From: AP-15 sp035538335
GTDB lineage: Bacteria > Pseudomonadota > Alphaproteobacteria > ATCC43930 > CGMCC-115725
DNA: 64,000 nucleotides
NCBI GenBank assembly: GCA_035538335.1
Contig: DATLKN010000006.1
Span: 1-64,000, forward strand
Direction of reading: 5' to 3'
In this document: piece by piece, positions 40,511-48,332 of the stretch
Layout: each line of letters starts with the position of its first letter
Position numbering within the stretch: position 1 is the first letter of the stretch
Translations under genes and position numbers: made by a program
Notes under the pieces: model-generated
Seen by the model: the letters and a program-made list of their open reading frames with translations, nothing else
Told to the model about the DNA's origin: nothing
Database searches by the model: none

Positions 40511-42813
40511 CGAACTACGGCGTCATCGAGGACGCCGGAACCTCCGGCTTCGGCATCGAGTTCCTCGCCGGCGGCACCGTTGCCAATACGGGCGCGAACG
40601 CCGTCATCGTCGGCCAGGGTGGTCCGGGGATTTACGTCTACCTCGGCGCCGGCACGGTCACCAACTCCGGCATCATCGCGTCGGAGAGCGCCGGCGCCGC
40701 CGCCGTCTCCCTCGGCGGCGGCGGCCATGTCGAAAACAGCGGCACGATCGAGGGCTTCGCGAGCTCCAACGCCGGCGACGGCATCCGCGTCTCGGGCGCG
40801 GCCGGCACGGTCGTCAACTCCGGCACCGTCGAGTCGAAGAACGACCACGGGTGGGGGGTGGATCTGAGAAAAGGGGGCTCCGTTAGCAACCTGGCGAGCG
40901 GCTACATTTCGGGCGGGATTTACATCTCGGCAGGAAGCGGGACCGTCGTCAATGCCGGCTCGATCCTAGACACGGTCCGCGGCGGCATCAGGTTGACCGA
41001 CGGGGGCACCGTTCACAACAAGGCCGGGGCGCTGATCTCCGGAAATATGGAGGGCATCTACGTCGCGGGCGCCGCCGGCACCGTGAAGAACAGCGGCACG
41101 ATCGAGGCGAGCGGAACGAGCGGCATCAAGCTGACGGCAGGCGGCAACGTCCGCAATACCGGCCGCGCGGCGCTGATCCGGGGCGCCGAGTTCGGGGTCT
41201 ACGCCGTCGGCGGCACCGCGGCGGTGACGAACACCGGCACGATCGAGACGACGGGAACGAGCGGCGTCGGGATCGCCTTGGTCGCGGGCGGCAGCGTCGT
41301 CAACAACGGCGCGGCAGCCCTGATCGAGGGCACCGTCGCCGGCGTGTACGCAACGGGCGCCGCCGGCACGGTCACCAACACCGGCACCATCGAAGCGACG
41401 GGCACGCGGGGTTTCGGCGTCGCTTTCGCGGGGAGCGGCGGCATCGTCGCCAATACCGTCGCGACCGCCCTCATCGAGGGCGGTTACCGCGGGATCTACA
41501 TCACCGGAGCCGCCAGCACGGTCACCAACGCCGGCACGGTCGAGGCGGGCGGCACGAGCGGCATCGGGATCGCTCTCAAAGCCGGCGGCAGCATCGTCAA
41601 CAAGGGCGCGGCAGCCCTGATCGAGGGCTATGAGATCGGGATTTACGGCACGGGCGCCGCCAGCACGGTCACCAACACCGGCACGATCGAAGCGACGGGA
41701 ACGAGCGGGATAGGCGTCGGCCTCGTGCAGGGCGGCAGCGTCGAAAACAAAAGCGCCTCGGCCCTGATCGAGGGTTACGGCGCGGCGATCGTCGTCTCCG
41801 GCGGCGCCGGCACCGTGACGAACGCCGGGACCATCGAGGCGGGCGGGGCGAGCAGCTTCGGCATCGCCCTCGAAGCTGGCGGCAGCGTCGAAAACAAAGG
41901 CGCTTCGGCCCTGATCGAGGGTTACCGCGCGGCGATCGTCGTCTCCGGCGGCGCCGACATCGTGACGAACTCGGGCACGATCGAAGCGACGGGAACGAGC
42001 GGCTTTGGCTTTGGCGTTGGCCTGTTCGCGGGCGGCAGCGTCGAAAACAAAAGCGCCTCGGCCCTGATCGAGGGTTCCGGCGCGGCGATCGTCGTCTCCG
42101 GCGGTGCCGGCACCGTGACAAACGCCGGGACCATCGAGGCGGGCGGGACGAGCAGCTTCGGCATCCTCCTCGAAGCTGGCGGCAGCGTCGAAAACAAAGG
42201 CGCTTCGGCCCTGATCAAAAGTTCCGGCGCGGCGGTCCGCGTCCTCGGCGGCGCCGGCATCGTGACGAACTCCGGCACGATCGAGGCGACCGGCAGCGCC
42301 GGTTCCGGCATCGCCCTCCAAGCGGGCGGCACCGTGGTCGATTCCGGGACGATCGAGGGCGCGACCGCGGTCTATTTCGGCGGCACGGGAAGCAATCTCC
42401 TCGAGTTGGAGGCGGGCTACAAGTTGAGCGGCGGGGTCGTCGGCAAGGCCAGCGCCAGCAATACGCTCGAATTGTCGGGAAGCCTCGGCGCAGTGAGCGT
42501 CAACATCGACCATCTCGGCCTCACCAATTTCCACTCCTTCGATTTCGGCGCCGCAGCCGGAAATGCGGAGACCCTGCTGACGACGGCCGCGACCCTCGGC
42601 ACGGTCGAGGGCTTCGACACCAAATACGACTTCGTCGATCTCAGAGACCTGAATTTCGTCTCGAAGACAACGATCACCGAGAACGGCAGCGACCAGCTGA
42701 TCGTCACCGAGGGCACGAAATCCGGAACCGTGCAGCTCGCCGGCAGCTACGGCGCCCTCAAATGGCACGTCTTCTCGGACGGCCACGGCGGCACGATGAT
42801 CGGGGTCGTCTGA
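40486..42813 (+). CDS. Beta-helix repeat surface or secreted protein (intact 3' frame)
   Basis: A 775-residue open frame from GTG 40486, built of tandem ~50-residue repeats of the form AGTVTNxGTIEATGTSGxGIALxAGGSVxNKGAxALIEG, predicted to form a right-handed beta-helix. The last 140 residues are non-repetitive (LELSGSLGAVSVN ... FDTKYDFVDLRDL ... VFSDGHGGTMIGVV) and resemble the C-terminal signal region of type I-secreted or large repeat adhesins; no autotransporter barrel is present. The sequence has no signal peptide. It is the 3' part of a gene whose 5' end has a stop and a frameshift (39980-40510); a direct 300-bp duplication occurs at 41731-42330. Adhesion or biofilm function is inferred. 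Confidence 0.72.
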   Translation: MRGTAGTVTNYGVIEDAGTSGFGIEFLAGGTVANTGANAVIVGQGGPGIYVYLGAGTVTNSGIIASESAGAAAVSLGGGGHVENSGTIEGFASSNAGDGIRVSGAAGTVVNSGTVESKNDHGWGVDLRKGGSVSNLASGYISGGIYISAGSGTVVNAGSILDTVRGGIRLTDGGTVHNKAGALISGNMEGIYVAGAAGTVKNSGTIEASGTSGIKLTAGGNVRNTGRAALIRGAEFGVYAVGGTAAVTNTGTIETTGTSGVGIALVAGGSVVNNGAAALIEGTVAGVYATGAAGTVTNTGTIEATGTRGFGVAFAGSGGIVANTVATALIEGGYRGIYITGAASTVTNAGTVEAGGTSGIGIALKAGGSIVNKGAAALIEGYEIGIYGTGAASTVTNTGTIEATGTSGIGVGLVQGGSVENKSASALIEGYGAAIVVSGGAGTVTNAGTIEAGGASSFGIALEAGGSVENKGASALIEGYRAAIVVSGGADIVTNSGTIEATGTSGFGFGVGLFAGGSVENKSASALIEGSGAAIVVSGGAGTVTNAGTIEAGGTSSFGILLEAGGSVENKGASALIKSSGAAVRVLGGAGIVTNSGTIEATGSAGSGIALQAGGTVVDSGTIEGATAVYFGGTGSNLLELEAGYKLSGGVVGKASASNTLELSGSLGAVSVNIDHLGLTNFHSFDFGAAAGNAETLLTTAATLGTVEGFDTKYDFVDLRDLNFVSKTTITENGSDQLIVTEGTKSGTVQLAGSYGALKWHVFSDGHGGTMIGVV
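41731..42330 (+). repeat. 300-bp tandem duplication in beta-helix gene
   Basis: Two-repeat units recur with a 300-base shift: GGCGGCAGCGTCGAAAAC begins at both 41731 and 42031, and GCGTCGAAAACAAAGGCGC occurs near 41884 and 42184. The copies are nearly identical over most of 300 bp, far closer than other repeats in the gene, so a recent unequal crossover is likely. Confidence 0.7.
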
Positions 42814-42818
42814 TCCGC

Positions 42819-44081
42819 TTAGAACCGGGCGGCGCTGAAAGGGGCGATGTCGATCGCCGGCGGCCGGCCGGCGAGGAGATCGGCGACGAGCTTGCCGGTC
42901 ATCGGCGCGCCGGTCATGCCGACATGGCCGTGGCCGAACGCGTAAATCACATCGGGCGAGGCGCGCGAGGGACCCAAGACCGGCAGCGAGTCGGGCAGGC
43001 TCGGCCGGTGGCCCATCCATACGGAAATCCGCTCTTCGGGGTAGTCGGCCGCGAGCCCGGGCAACAGCTTCCTGCCCTGTTGCAGGAGGATCCTGGCGCG
43101 CCGCCAATCGGGGGGCGCGTCGAGCCCCGCCAGCTCGACCGTGCCGGCGAAGCGCAGCCCCGTATCCATCGGCGTCGCGACGAACTTGCCCTCGGCGTCG
43201 GCGACCGGCAGCCGCGGCATCACCTCAGGGTCGCGGATCATCAGGTGATAGCCGCGCTCGGTCTCGAGCGGCACGCGGTCGCCGAGCGAGGCGGCGAGCG
43301 GCTTCGAATAGGCACCGGCGCAGACGATCGCGGCGTCGGCCGGCAGATCGCCCTGGTCGCTTTCGATCGCGACGAGCCGGCCGCCGGCGAGCCGAAACCC
43401 GGTCGCCGATGCCACGACCACCTCGCCGCCATTGCGGCGGAATTGCGCGAGCAGCGCCTCGACGAGCGCCAGCGGGTTCGAGGTGTGGCCGTTCTCGCGC
43501 ACCAGCACGGCACAGCCATAGTCGCGCGAGACGGCCGGCTCTAGCTGGCGCAATTCGTTGGCGCCGAGCGTGTCGATTTCGACGCCGTTGTCGCGCCGCA
43601 GATCCCAGGCGAGCCGGTCGCCCTCGAGCGCTTGCCGAGTGCGGTAGAGATAGAGATGGCCCCGCCGGTGCACGAGCGCCTCGGCGCCGGCCTCGGCGAC
43701 GAGCGGCCGCAGCGCCTCGAGCGTCGGCCCCAAGAGCGACCGCAAGGCGCGCGCCTGGGCGGCGATCTTCTCCGGCGTCCCGGCGCGCACGAAGCGCCAC
43801 AGCCAGGGCGCGATCTTCGGCAGATAGGCGGGGCGCAATGCCAGCGGCCCGAGCGGGTCCTTGAGCCATCCCGGCACCTTCCAGATGACCCCCGGCATCG
43901 CTACCGGCGTCACCGAGGAGCCGTTGAAGCAGCCGGCATTGCCGAAGGAGGCGCCGTGCCCCGGCTCGCCGCGCTCAACGAGAAAGACGCTGTGGCCGTC
44001 GCGTTGCAGCCAGCTCGCGGCGCACACGCCGACCATGCCGGCGCCGATGACGCCGACCCGTTTGCCGCCTGCTGTCGCCAT
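42819..44081 (-). CDS. FAD-dependent D-amino-acid dehydrogenase-like oxidoreductase
   Basis: A 420-residue DadA/DAO-family flavoprotein. An N-terminal FAD motif GVIGAGMVGVCAASWLQRDG, the ERGEPGHGASFGNAG segment and the C-terminal AFGHGHVGMTGAPMTGKLVADLL fit D-amino-acid dehydrogenases, which oxidize D-amino acids to 2-keto acids and pass electrons to the respiratory chain. The ATG at 44081 is chosen; the frame extends to 44354 through the neighbouring gene. It lies 11 bases downstream of a MetE-like gene, so they are co-transcribed, perhaps for an unusual amino-acid substrate. Confidence 0.85.
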   Translation of the reverse strand: MATAGGKRVGVIGAGMVGVCAASWLQRDGHSVFLVERGEPGHGASFGNAGCFNGSSVTPVAMPGVIWKVPGWLKDPLGPLALRPAYLPKIAPWLWRFVRAGTPEKIAAQARALRSLLGPTLEALRPLVAEAGAEALVHRRGHLYLYRTRQALEGDRLAWDLRRDNGVEIDTLGANELRQLEPAVSRDYGCAVLVRENGHTSNPLALVEALLAQFRRNGGEVVVASATGFRLAGGRLVAIESDQGDLPADAAIVCAGAYSKPLAASLGDRVPLETERGYHLMIRDPEVMPRLPVADAEGKFVATPMDTGLRFAGTVELAGLDAPPDWRRARILLQQGRKLLPGLAADYPEERISVWMGHRPSLPDSLPVLGPSRASPDVIYAFGHGHVGMTGAPMTGKLVADLLAGRPPAIDIAPFSAARF

Positions 44082-44092
44082 CGCCGCCCCCC

Positions 44093-45301
44093 TCAATGCC
44101 AGAGCCGCCGGCTCGCCAGCGATGCGCCCTGCGAGAGCGCTTCGAGCTTGGCCCAGGCGATCTCGGGGTGGATGCGCCCGCCGAGCCCGCAATCGGTCGA
44201 GGCGATGACGCGCTCGCGCCCGACGAGGCCGGCGAAGCGCAGGATGCGGTCGCAGACGAGCTGCGGATGCTCGACGACGTTCGTCGCGTGGCTGACGACG
44301 CCGGGCAGGATCAGCTTGCCCTCGGGCAGCCGCACCTCCTCCCAGACCCGCCATTCATGCTCGTGGCGAACGTTGCCGGCCTCAAAGGAATAGGCCGCCA
44401 CATCGATCGCCAGCATGGTTTCGACAATGTCGCGGAACGGGATGTCGGTCGTGTGCGGCCCGTGCCAGCTGCCCCAGCACAGATGAAAGCGCAGCCGCTC
44501 GCGCGGCAGGCCGCGGATCGCGTGGTTCAGCGCCTCGACCCGCAGCATCGTGAAGCGGCGGTAATCCGCGACCGAGGGCTCCGGGTTGATCAGATCCCAG
44601 TTCTCGGCGATCGCCGGGTCGTCGAATTGCAGCACCAGCCCCGCCTCGACGATCGCCGTGTATTCCTCCCGCATCGCCTCGGCGCAGGCGAAGACGAACT
44701 CCTCCTCGCTCTTGTAATAGGCGTTGCCGATGCGCGAGGCGCTGCCCGGGCCGATCGCCGTCATGAAGCCTTCCTCGACCCCGGCGGCGGCGAGCGCCCG
44801 CTTGAAGCGGGCGATGTCGGCGGCGATCGCTGCGTGGCCCTCATAGGTGATCGGGCCGACGCAGACGGGGGCGAGCGCGCGGTAGCCCATCGAGGCGCCG
44901 GAGGTCGGATCGGCATAGGCCGCGGCAAAGCGGGCGCGGTCGCGGCGGTCGGCGAAGTTCGTCAGCACCGGCTTGCCCGGCCGCGAGCGCCGCGGCGTCT
45001 CGTCGTAGCTGCCGTCGGGATCGGGCGCGAGCCCGCCCAACCGCGCGAAGGAATAGCTGCGCCAGGCGCCGTAGTTGAGCTGCAATGCGGTCGCCTTGCC
45101 GTATTCGCCGTCGCCGGGGATGTCGATGCCGATTGCCTTTTGCCGGGCGACAGCCTCGCGCACCGATCGGGCGAGCGTCGCCGCCAACCCAGCCGCCTCG
45201 CCCCGGCCCTCGGCCTGCGCCTTGTTCACCTCGATCAGCGCATCGGGGCGCGGCAGGCTGCCGGCATGCGTCGTCAGGATGTGGTCGCGGCTCGCCCGCA
45301 T
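44093..45301 (-). CDS. MetE-like cobalamin-independent methyltransferase domain protein
   Basis: A 402-residue protein equivalent to the C-terminal catalytic half of MetE, lacking the N-terminal half. It starts TTHAGSLPRP, carries IDIPGDGEYGK, and the zinc site HLCWGSWHGPH (His and Cys) and STDCGLGGR (Cys). Stand-alone enzymes of this type transfer methyl groups from folate or other donors to thiols; a role in methionine or methyl-amine metabolism is plausible. It pairs with a DadA-like gene. It is divergent from the methyltransferase at 45387 with 85 bp between them. Confidence 0.87.
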   Translation of the reverse strand: MRASRDHILTTHAGSLPRPDALIEVNKAQAEGRGEAAGLAATLARSVREAVARQKAIGIDIPGDGEYGKATALQLNYGAWRSYSFARLGGLAPDPDGSYDETPRRSRPGKPVLTNFADRRDRARFAAAYADPTSGASMGYRALAPVCVGPITYEGHAAIAADIARFKRALAAAGVEEGFMTAIGPGSASRIGNAYYKSEEEFVFACAEAMREEYTAIVEAGLVLQFDDPAIAENWDLINPEPSVADYRRFTMLRVEALNHAIRGLPRERLRFHLCWGSWHGPHTTDIPFRDIVETMLAIDVAAYSFEAGNVRHEHEWRVWEEVRLPEGKLILPGVVSHATNVVEHPQLVCDRILRFAGLVGRERVIASTDCGLGGRIHPEIAWAKLEALSQGASLASRRLWH

Positions 45302-45386
45302 TGGGACCTCCCCGGTCGGCGATAGGCGGGCATCATAGCGAATCCCGCTTGCCCCGCACCCTCCCGATATGCCTCATAGCTGCGCC

Positions 45387-46568
45387 ATGAACGATCCGCA
45401 GCCCGCGGTCACCGCAGCCGCGCCCCGGCAGGAGAGCGAGCCCTCGCTCAATTTCCGGTTTTACGACAACCGCCAGAAATATCTACTGTTCGTCAACACC
45501 TGCGGCGAGAAATGGGCGATCGCCGAGCGCGTTGGCCTCGAGCTGGCGAACATCCACCCGCGGCCGCCGGCCTTGCGCGTCTTCGACGCCGGCACCGGTG
45601 ACGGCACCGTGCTGGCGCGCGTCATGCGGGCGATGCACGCGCGCTTTCCGACGATGCCGTTCTACATCGTCGGCAAGGAGATCAGCCTTGAGGACGTGCG
45701 CCTCGTGCTCGACAAGATGCCGGACCGCCTTTTCGAGCACCCGGCGACTGTGCTCGTCTTGACCAACATGCACTACACGGAGGCGCCGCTGCTGACGCCG
45801 CGCAGCGTGACCGCAGCCTCGAGCATGGTATGGCACGAGCTGGCCCTCGCCGGCGCCACCTCGCATGATTTCGAGACGCAGATCACGCAGTTGCAGCCGT
45901 TTCTCGCCGAGCACTGGCGGGCCCGCATGTCGCAGACGACGGGCAACCCGGTCTATGAGAAGCCGGTCGTGCTCGTTCTCTACCGCGACGACCACAAGTT
46001 TCTCTTGGACCGGGTGCGGCCGCGCCGCGGCCTGACGCAGGCCGACTACGACCTCGTCATCGCCTCGCAGCCCTACCGCGCCCGTGCGCCCCTCGAATTC
46101 AAGGCCGAGCGCGTCATCGCGCCGCTCGCCAAAAGCCTCGCCCCCGGCGGCCGGCTCCTCGCCATCCATTCGCACGGCGCCGACCCGGGGCTCGAGATCA
46201 TCGAGCGCATCTGGCCCGGCGAGAACCCCTTCACGACCGACCGGCACGCGCTGTTGAAAGCGGCGAAGGCGGCGCTGGGACCCGCCGGACGCGAGCTCAA
46301 TTTCGCCGCCTATCCCGACGCGCGCGCGCTCTTCCGCTACGACATGCACACATTGCCCTCCGAGATCGGCGACACGATCGGCACCTCGACCCTCTTCGCC
46401 GCCTGGAACGCCGCCGTCTATGTGGCGCAGGTCGAGGACCGGCGCCTTTCCGAGGCGATCGGCAGCGGCGCCTATCTGGAGGCGACGAAGGCGGTGTTGC
46501 AGAAATACGGGGGCTTATGGTTCTGGGACGAAAGCTTCGTCATTTCGAGGAAGCGCGGCCTCGGCTGA
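45387..46568 (+). CDS. SAM-dependent methyltransferase-like protein
   Basis: A 393-residue protein with a class I SAM-binding core: FDAGTGDGTVLARVM near residue 65 and the following acidic strand FYIVGKEIS. The N terminus NFRFYDNRQKYLLFVNTCGEKWAIAERV and the motif VLVLTNMHYTEAPLL look well conserved, but I cannot name the substrate. The ATG at 45387 is preferred over an in-frame ATG at 45369. Its 3' end overlaps a convergent small gene by 29 bases. Confidence 0.68.
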   Translation: MNDPQPAVTAAAPRQESEPSLNFRFYDNRQKYLLFVNTCGEKWAIAERVGLELANIHPRPPALRVFDAGTGDGTVLARVMRAMHARFPTMPFYIVGKEISLEDVRLVLDKMPDRLFEHPATVLVLTNMHYTEAPLLTPRSVTAASSMVWHELALAGATSHDFETQITQLQPFLAEHWRARMSQTTGNPVYEKPVVLVLYRDDHKFLLDRVRPRRGLTQADYDLVIASQPYRARAPLEFKAERVIAPLAKSLAPGGRLLAIHSHGADPGLEIIERIWPGENPFTTDRHALLKAAKAALGPAGRELNFAAYPDARALFRYDMHTLPSEIGDTIGTSTLFAAWNAAVYVAQVEDRRLSEAIGSGAYLEATKAVLQKYGGLWFWDESFVISRKRGLG

Positions 46569-46869
46569 AGCGGGCGGAGCGCAGGCGCGTCAGCCGCCAG
46601 GCGAGCGAGCCCGGATAGGCGAGCCGGCGCAGGCCTAAAAAGAAGAAGAGGAGGCCGACCCCCGCCAAGACGCCGAATACCGCCAGCGCGACCCAGTAGA
46701 GCCGGCCGATATGCACCGGCGAATTTGTAATATTATAGCCGGCGCCGGCGGCGCGGTGCGCGACGAGAAAGAGGACCGCCGGCACGCCGATCGCGGCCAT
46801 GATCGCCCCGACGCTGCGCAGGGTGTAGGCATAAGTCCTGTCCTGGATATATCTAAGGCTGCTTCGCAT
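46540..46869 (-). CDS. Small two-helix membrane protein
   Basis: A 109-residue protein with two clear membrane helices (about residues 19-40 and 56-82) and a basic C-terminal tail. There is no recognised family. It reads antisense over the last 29 bases of the methyltransferase-like gene. The ATG at 46869 has no strong Shine-Dalgarno sequence. Function unknown. Confidence 0.5.
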   Translation of the reverse strand: MRSSLRYIQDRTYAYTLRSVGAIMAAIGVPAVLFLVAHRAAGAGYNITNSPVHIGRLYWVALAVFGVLAGVGLLFFFLGLRRLAYPGSLAWRLTRLRSARFSRGRASSK

Positions 46870-47155
46870 GCTTTCGCGCCGGCCGCTGCCGCCGGCCGGG
46901 CGGGGCGGCCGGCGCAGGGTACCGGGCCGCGGCGCGGCGGAAAAGCGAATTCCGCCTGCGCTCTCGCCTTGACCGCCCCGGCACGGCGATCTATCGGAAC
47001 CCTAATCTGCGAGACGATCGAGGCGGTGCCGCAAGGTGCGCAGCCGCACGAATTGCTTGCCGTCGAAATCCCGGGCGTTGAACCCGTCGGCGGCGGGCTT
47101 GCCCGGCGCATCCGGCTACCGCATTAAATGCCGGCGGCGAGCCGGCGGAGGATCG

Positions 47156-48316
47156 ATGAACGGAGCGAAAACTCGCGGGGCGGCAGATATCCGGCTGCGC
47201 GGCTTTTCGAATCGTGCGCCGGCAGCGGCGGTGGAGCAATGGATCGACGCCGCCGCCGCAACGCTCCCGGCCGAGGAAATCGACGCCGCCGCGGCAGCGG
47301 GGCGCGTCCTCGCGAGCCCGCTTTCCGCGCCCAGAGATTGGCCGCCCGCCGACCGCGCCATTATCGACGGCTATGCCGTCCGCGCCGCCGAGACGATCGG
47401 GGCGGGCGACTACAACCCGATTTCGCTGGCGCTCGCGCATGCGGCTCGACCGCTTGCCGGAGGCGGCGCGGCGCTCGTCGCCGCAGGCCTCGTGCCGCCG
47501 CACGGCGCCGACGCGATCCTGCCCTTCGAGGCGGTGCATGCGGAAGGCGCGCGGCTCGACATTTTCGCCGCCGCCGCTGCCGGCGCCGGCATTGAGCGGC
47601 AGGGGCAGCAGATCCGCCGCGGCGGCTTGCTGCTGCCGGCCGGAAAGCTGCTGCGCGCCCAGGACGCCGCGCTGCTCGCACTCTTCGGCATCGCCCGCGT
47701 CGCGGTCGTGCGGCGGCCGCGCATCCGCCTCGAAATCGCCGGCCCGAAGCCGCTCGGCGAGGGTTTGCCGGGCGACGCGAACGGGCCGCTGCTGCGCCAC
47801 CTGATCGCCCGCGACGGCGGCGTCGTGACAGAGGCGCCGGCGGATGCGGTAATCGCAGTCGGGCGCAGCGCGGCCGGCCCCGACGATGCGGCCCCCGCGG
47901 CGCTCGCCGCAGCCGGCGAAGTCGCGATCCACGGCGTCGCGATGCGGCCGGGCGGCTCGGCGGCATTCGGCCGGCGCGATGGCGTGCCGGCGATCCTGCT
48001 GCCGGGCGACCCGCTCGCCTGCCTTGCCGCCTACGAGCTTTTCGCCGGCCGGCTGGTGCGCCGACTCGCCGGCCGCGAGGCCCGCCTGCCCCACCCTGTG
48101 CGCGAGGCGGAACTGGGCAAGAAGATCGTCTCCGCCGTCGGCCTCCTCGATTTCCAGCAAGTGGCCTTCATCGATGGGCGGGCCCAGCCGCAGAGCTCGC
48201 CCGAATCGGGCAGCCTTCTTTCGGCCGTGCGGGTCGACGGGTTCGTGCTGGTGCCGCCGGAATCGGAGGGCTATGCGCCGGGCGCCCGCGTCGCCGTTTA
48301 CCTCTACGAGTCGTAA
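47156..48316 (+). CDS. Degenerate MoeA-family molybdopterin-binding protein
   Basis: A 386-residue MoeA-like protein. MoeA inserts molybdenum into molybdopterin. Here the substrate-binding ADRAIIDGYAVRA and GDPLACLAAYELFAGRLVRRL are kept, but the normally conserved STGDEL region reads IAGPKPLGEG, and the GG(V/T)S(V/K)G loop is replaced by VGRSAAGPDDA. It is therefore probably not a standard molybdotransferase. The ATG at 47156 follows GGCGGAGG. It ends 16 bases before a second, intact MoeA fused to a PBP-like domain, so the two may form a heteromer. Confidence 0.75.
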   Translation: MNGAKTRGAADIRLRGFSNRAPAAAVEQWIDAAAATLPAEEIDAAAAAGRVLASPLSAPRDWPPADRAIIDGYAVRAAETIGAGDYNPISLALAHAARPLAGGGAALVAAGLVPPHGADAILPFEAVHAEGARLDIFAAAAAGAGIERQGQQIRRGGLLLPAGKLLRAQDAALLALFGIARVAVVRRPRIRLEIAGPKPLGEGLPGDANGPLLRHLIARDGGVVTEAPADAVIAVGRSAAGPDDAAPAALAAAGEVAIHGVAMRPGGSAAFGRRDGVPAILLPGDPLACLAAYELFAGRLVRRLAGREARLPHPVREAELGKKIVSAVGLLDFQQVAFIDGRAQPQSSPESGSLLSAVRVDGFVLVPPESEGYAPGARVAVYLYES

Positions 48317-48332
48317 CCGAAAGGCACCGCTG

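Noticed and set aside
40600..42330. Regular repeats suggestive of a CRISPR array
   Set aside because: Repeats are ~150 bp, coding, in frame and imperfect; there are no short identical repeats with unique spacers and no cas genes.
47002..47115. Minus-strand 38-codon frame reading DGFNARDFDGKQFVRLRTLR with GC-rich third positions
   Set aside because: Looks coding-like but has no start codon after an in-frame TAG at 47118-47116; possibly a gene remnant, not supportable as a gene.
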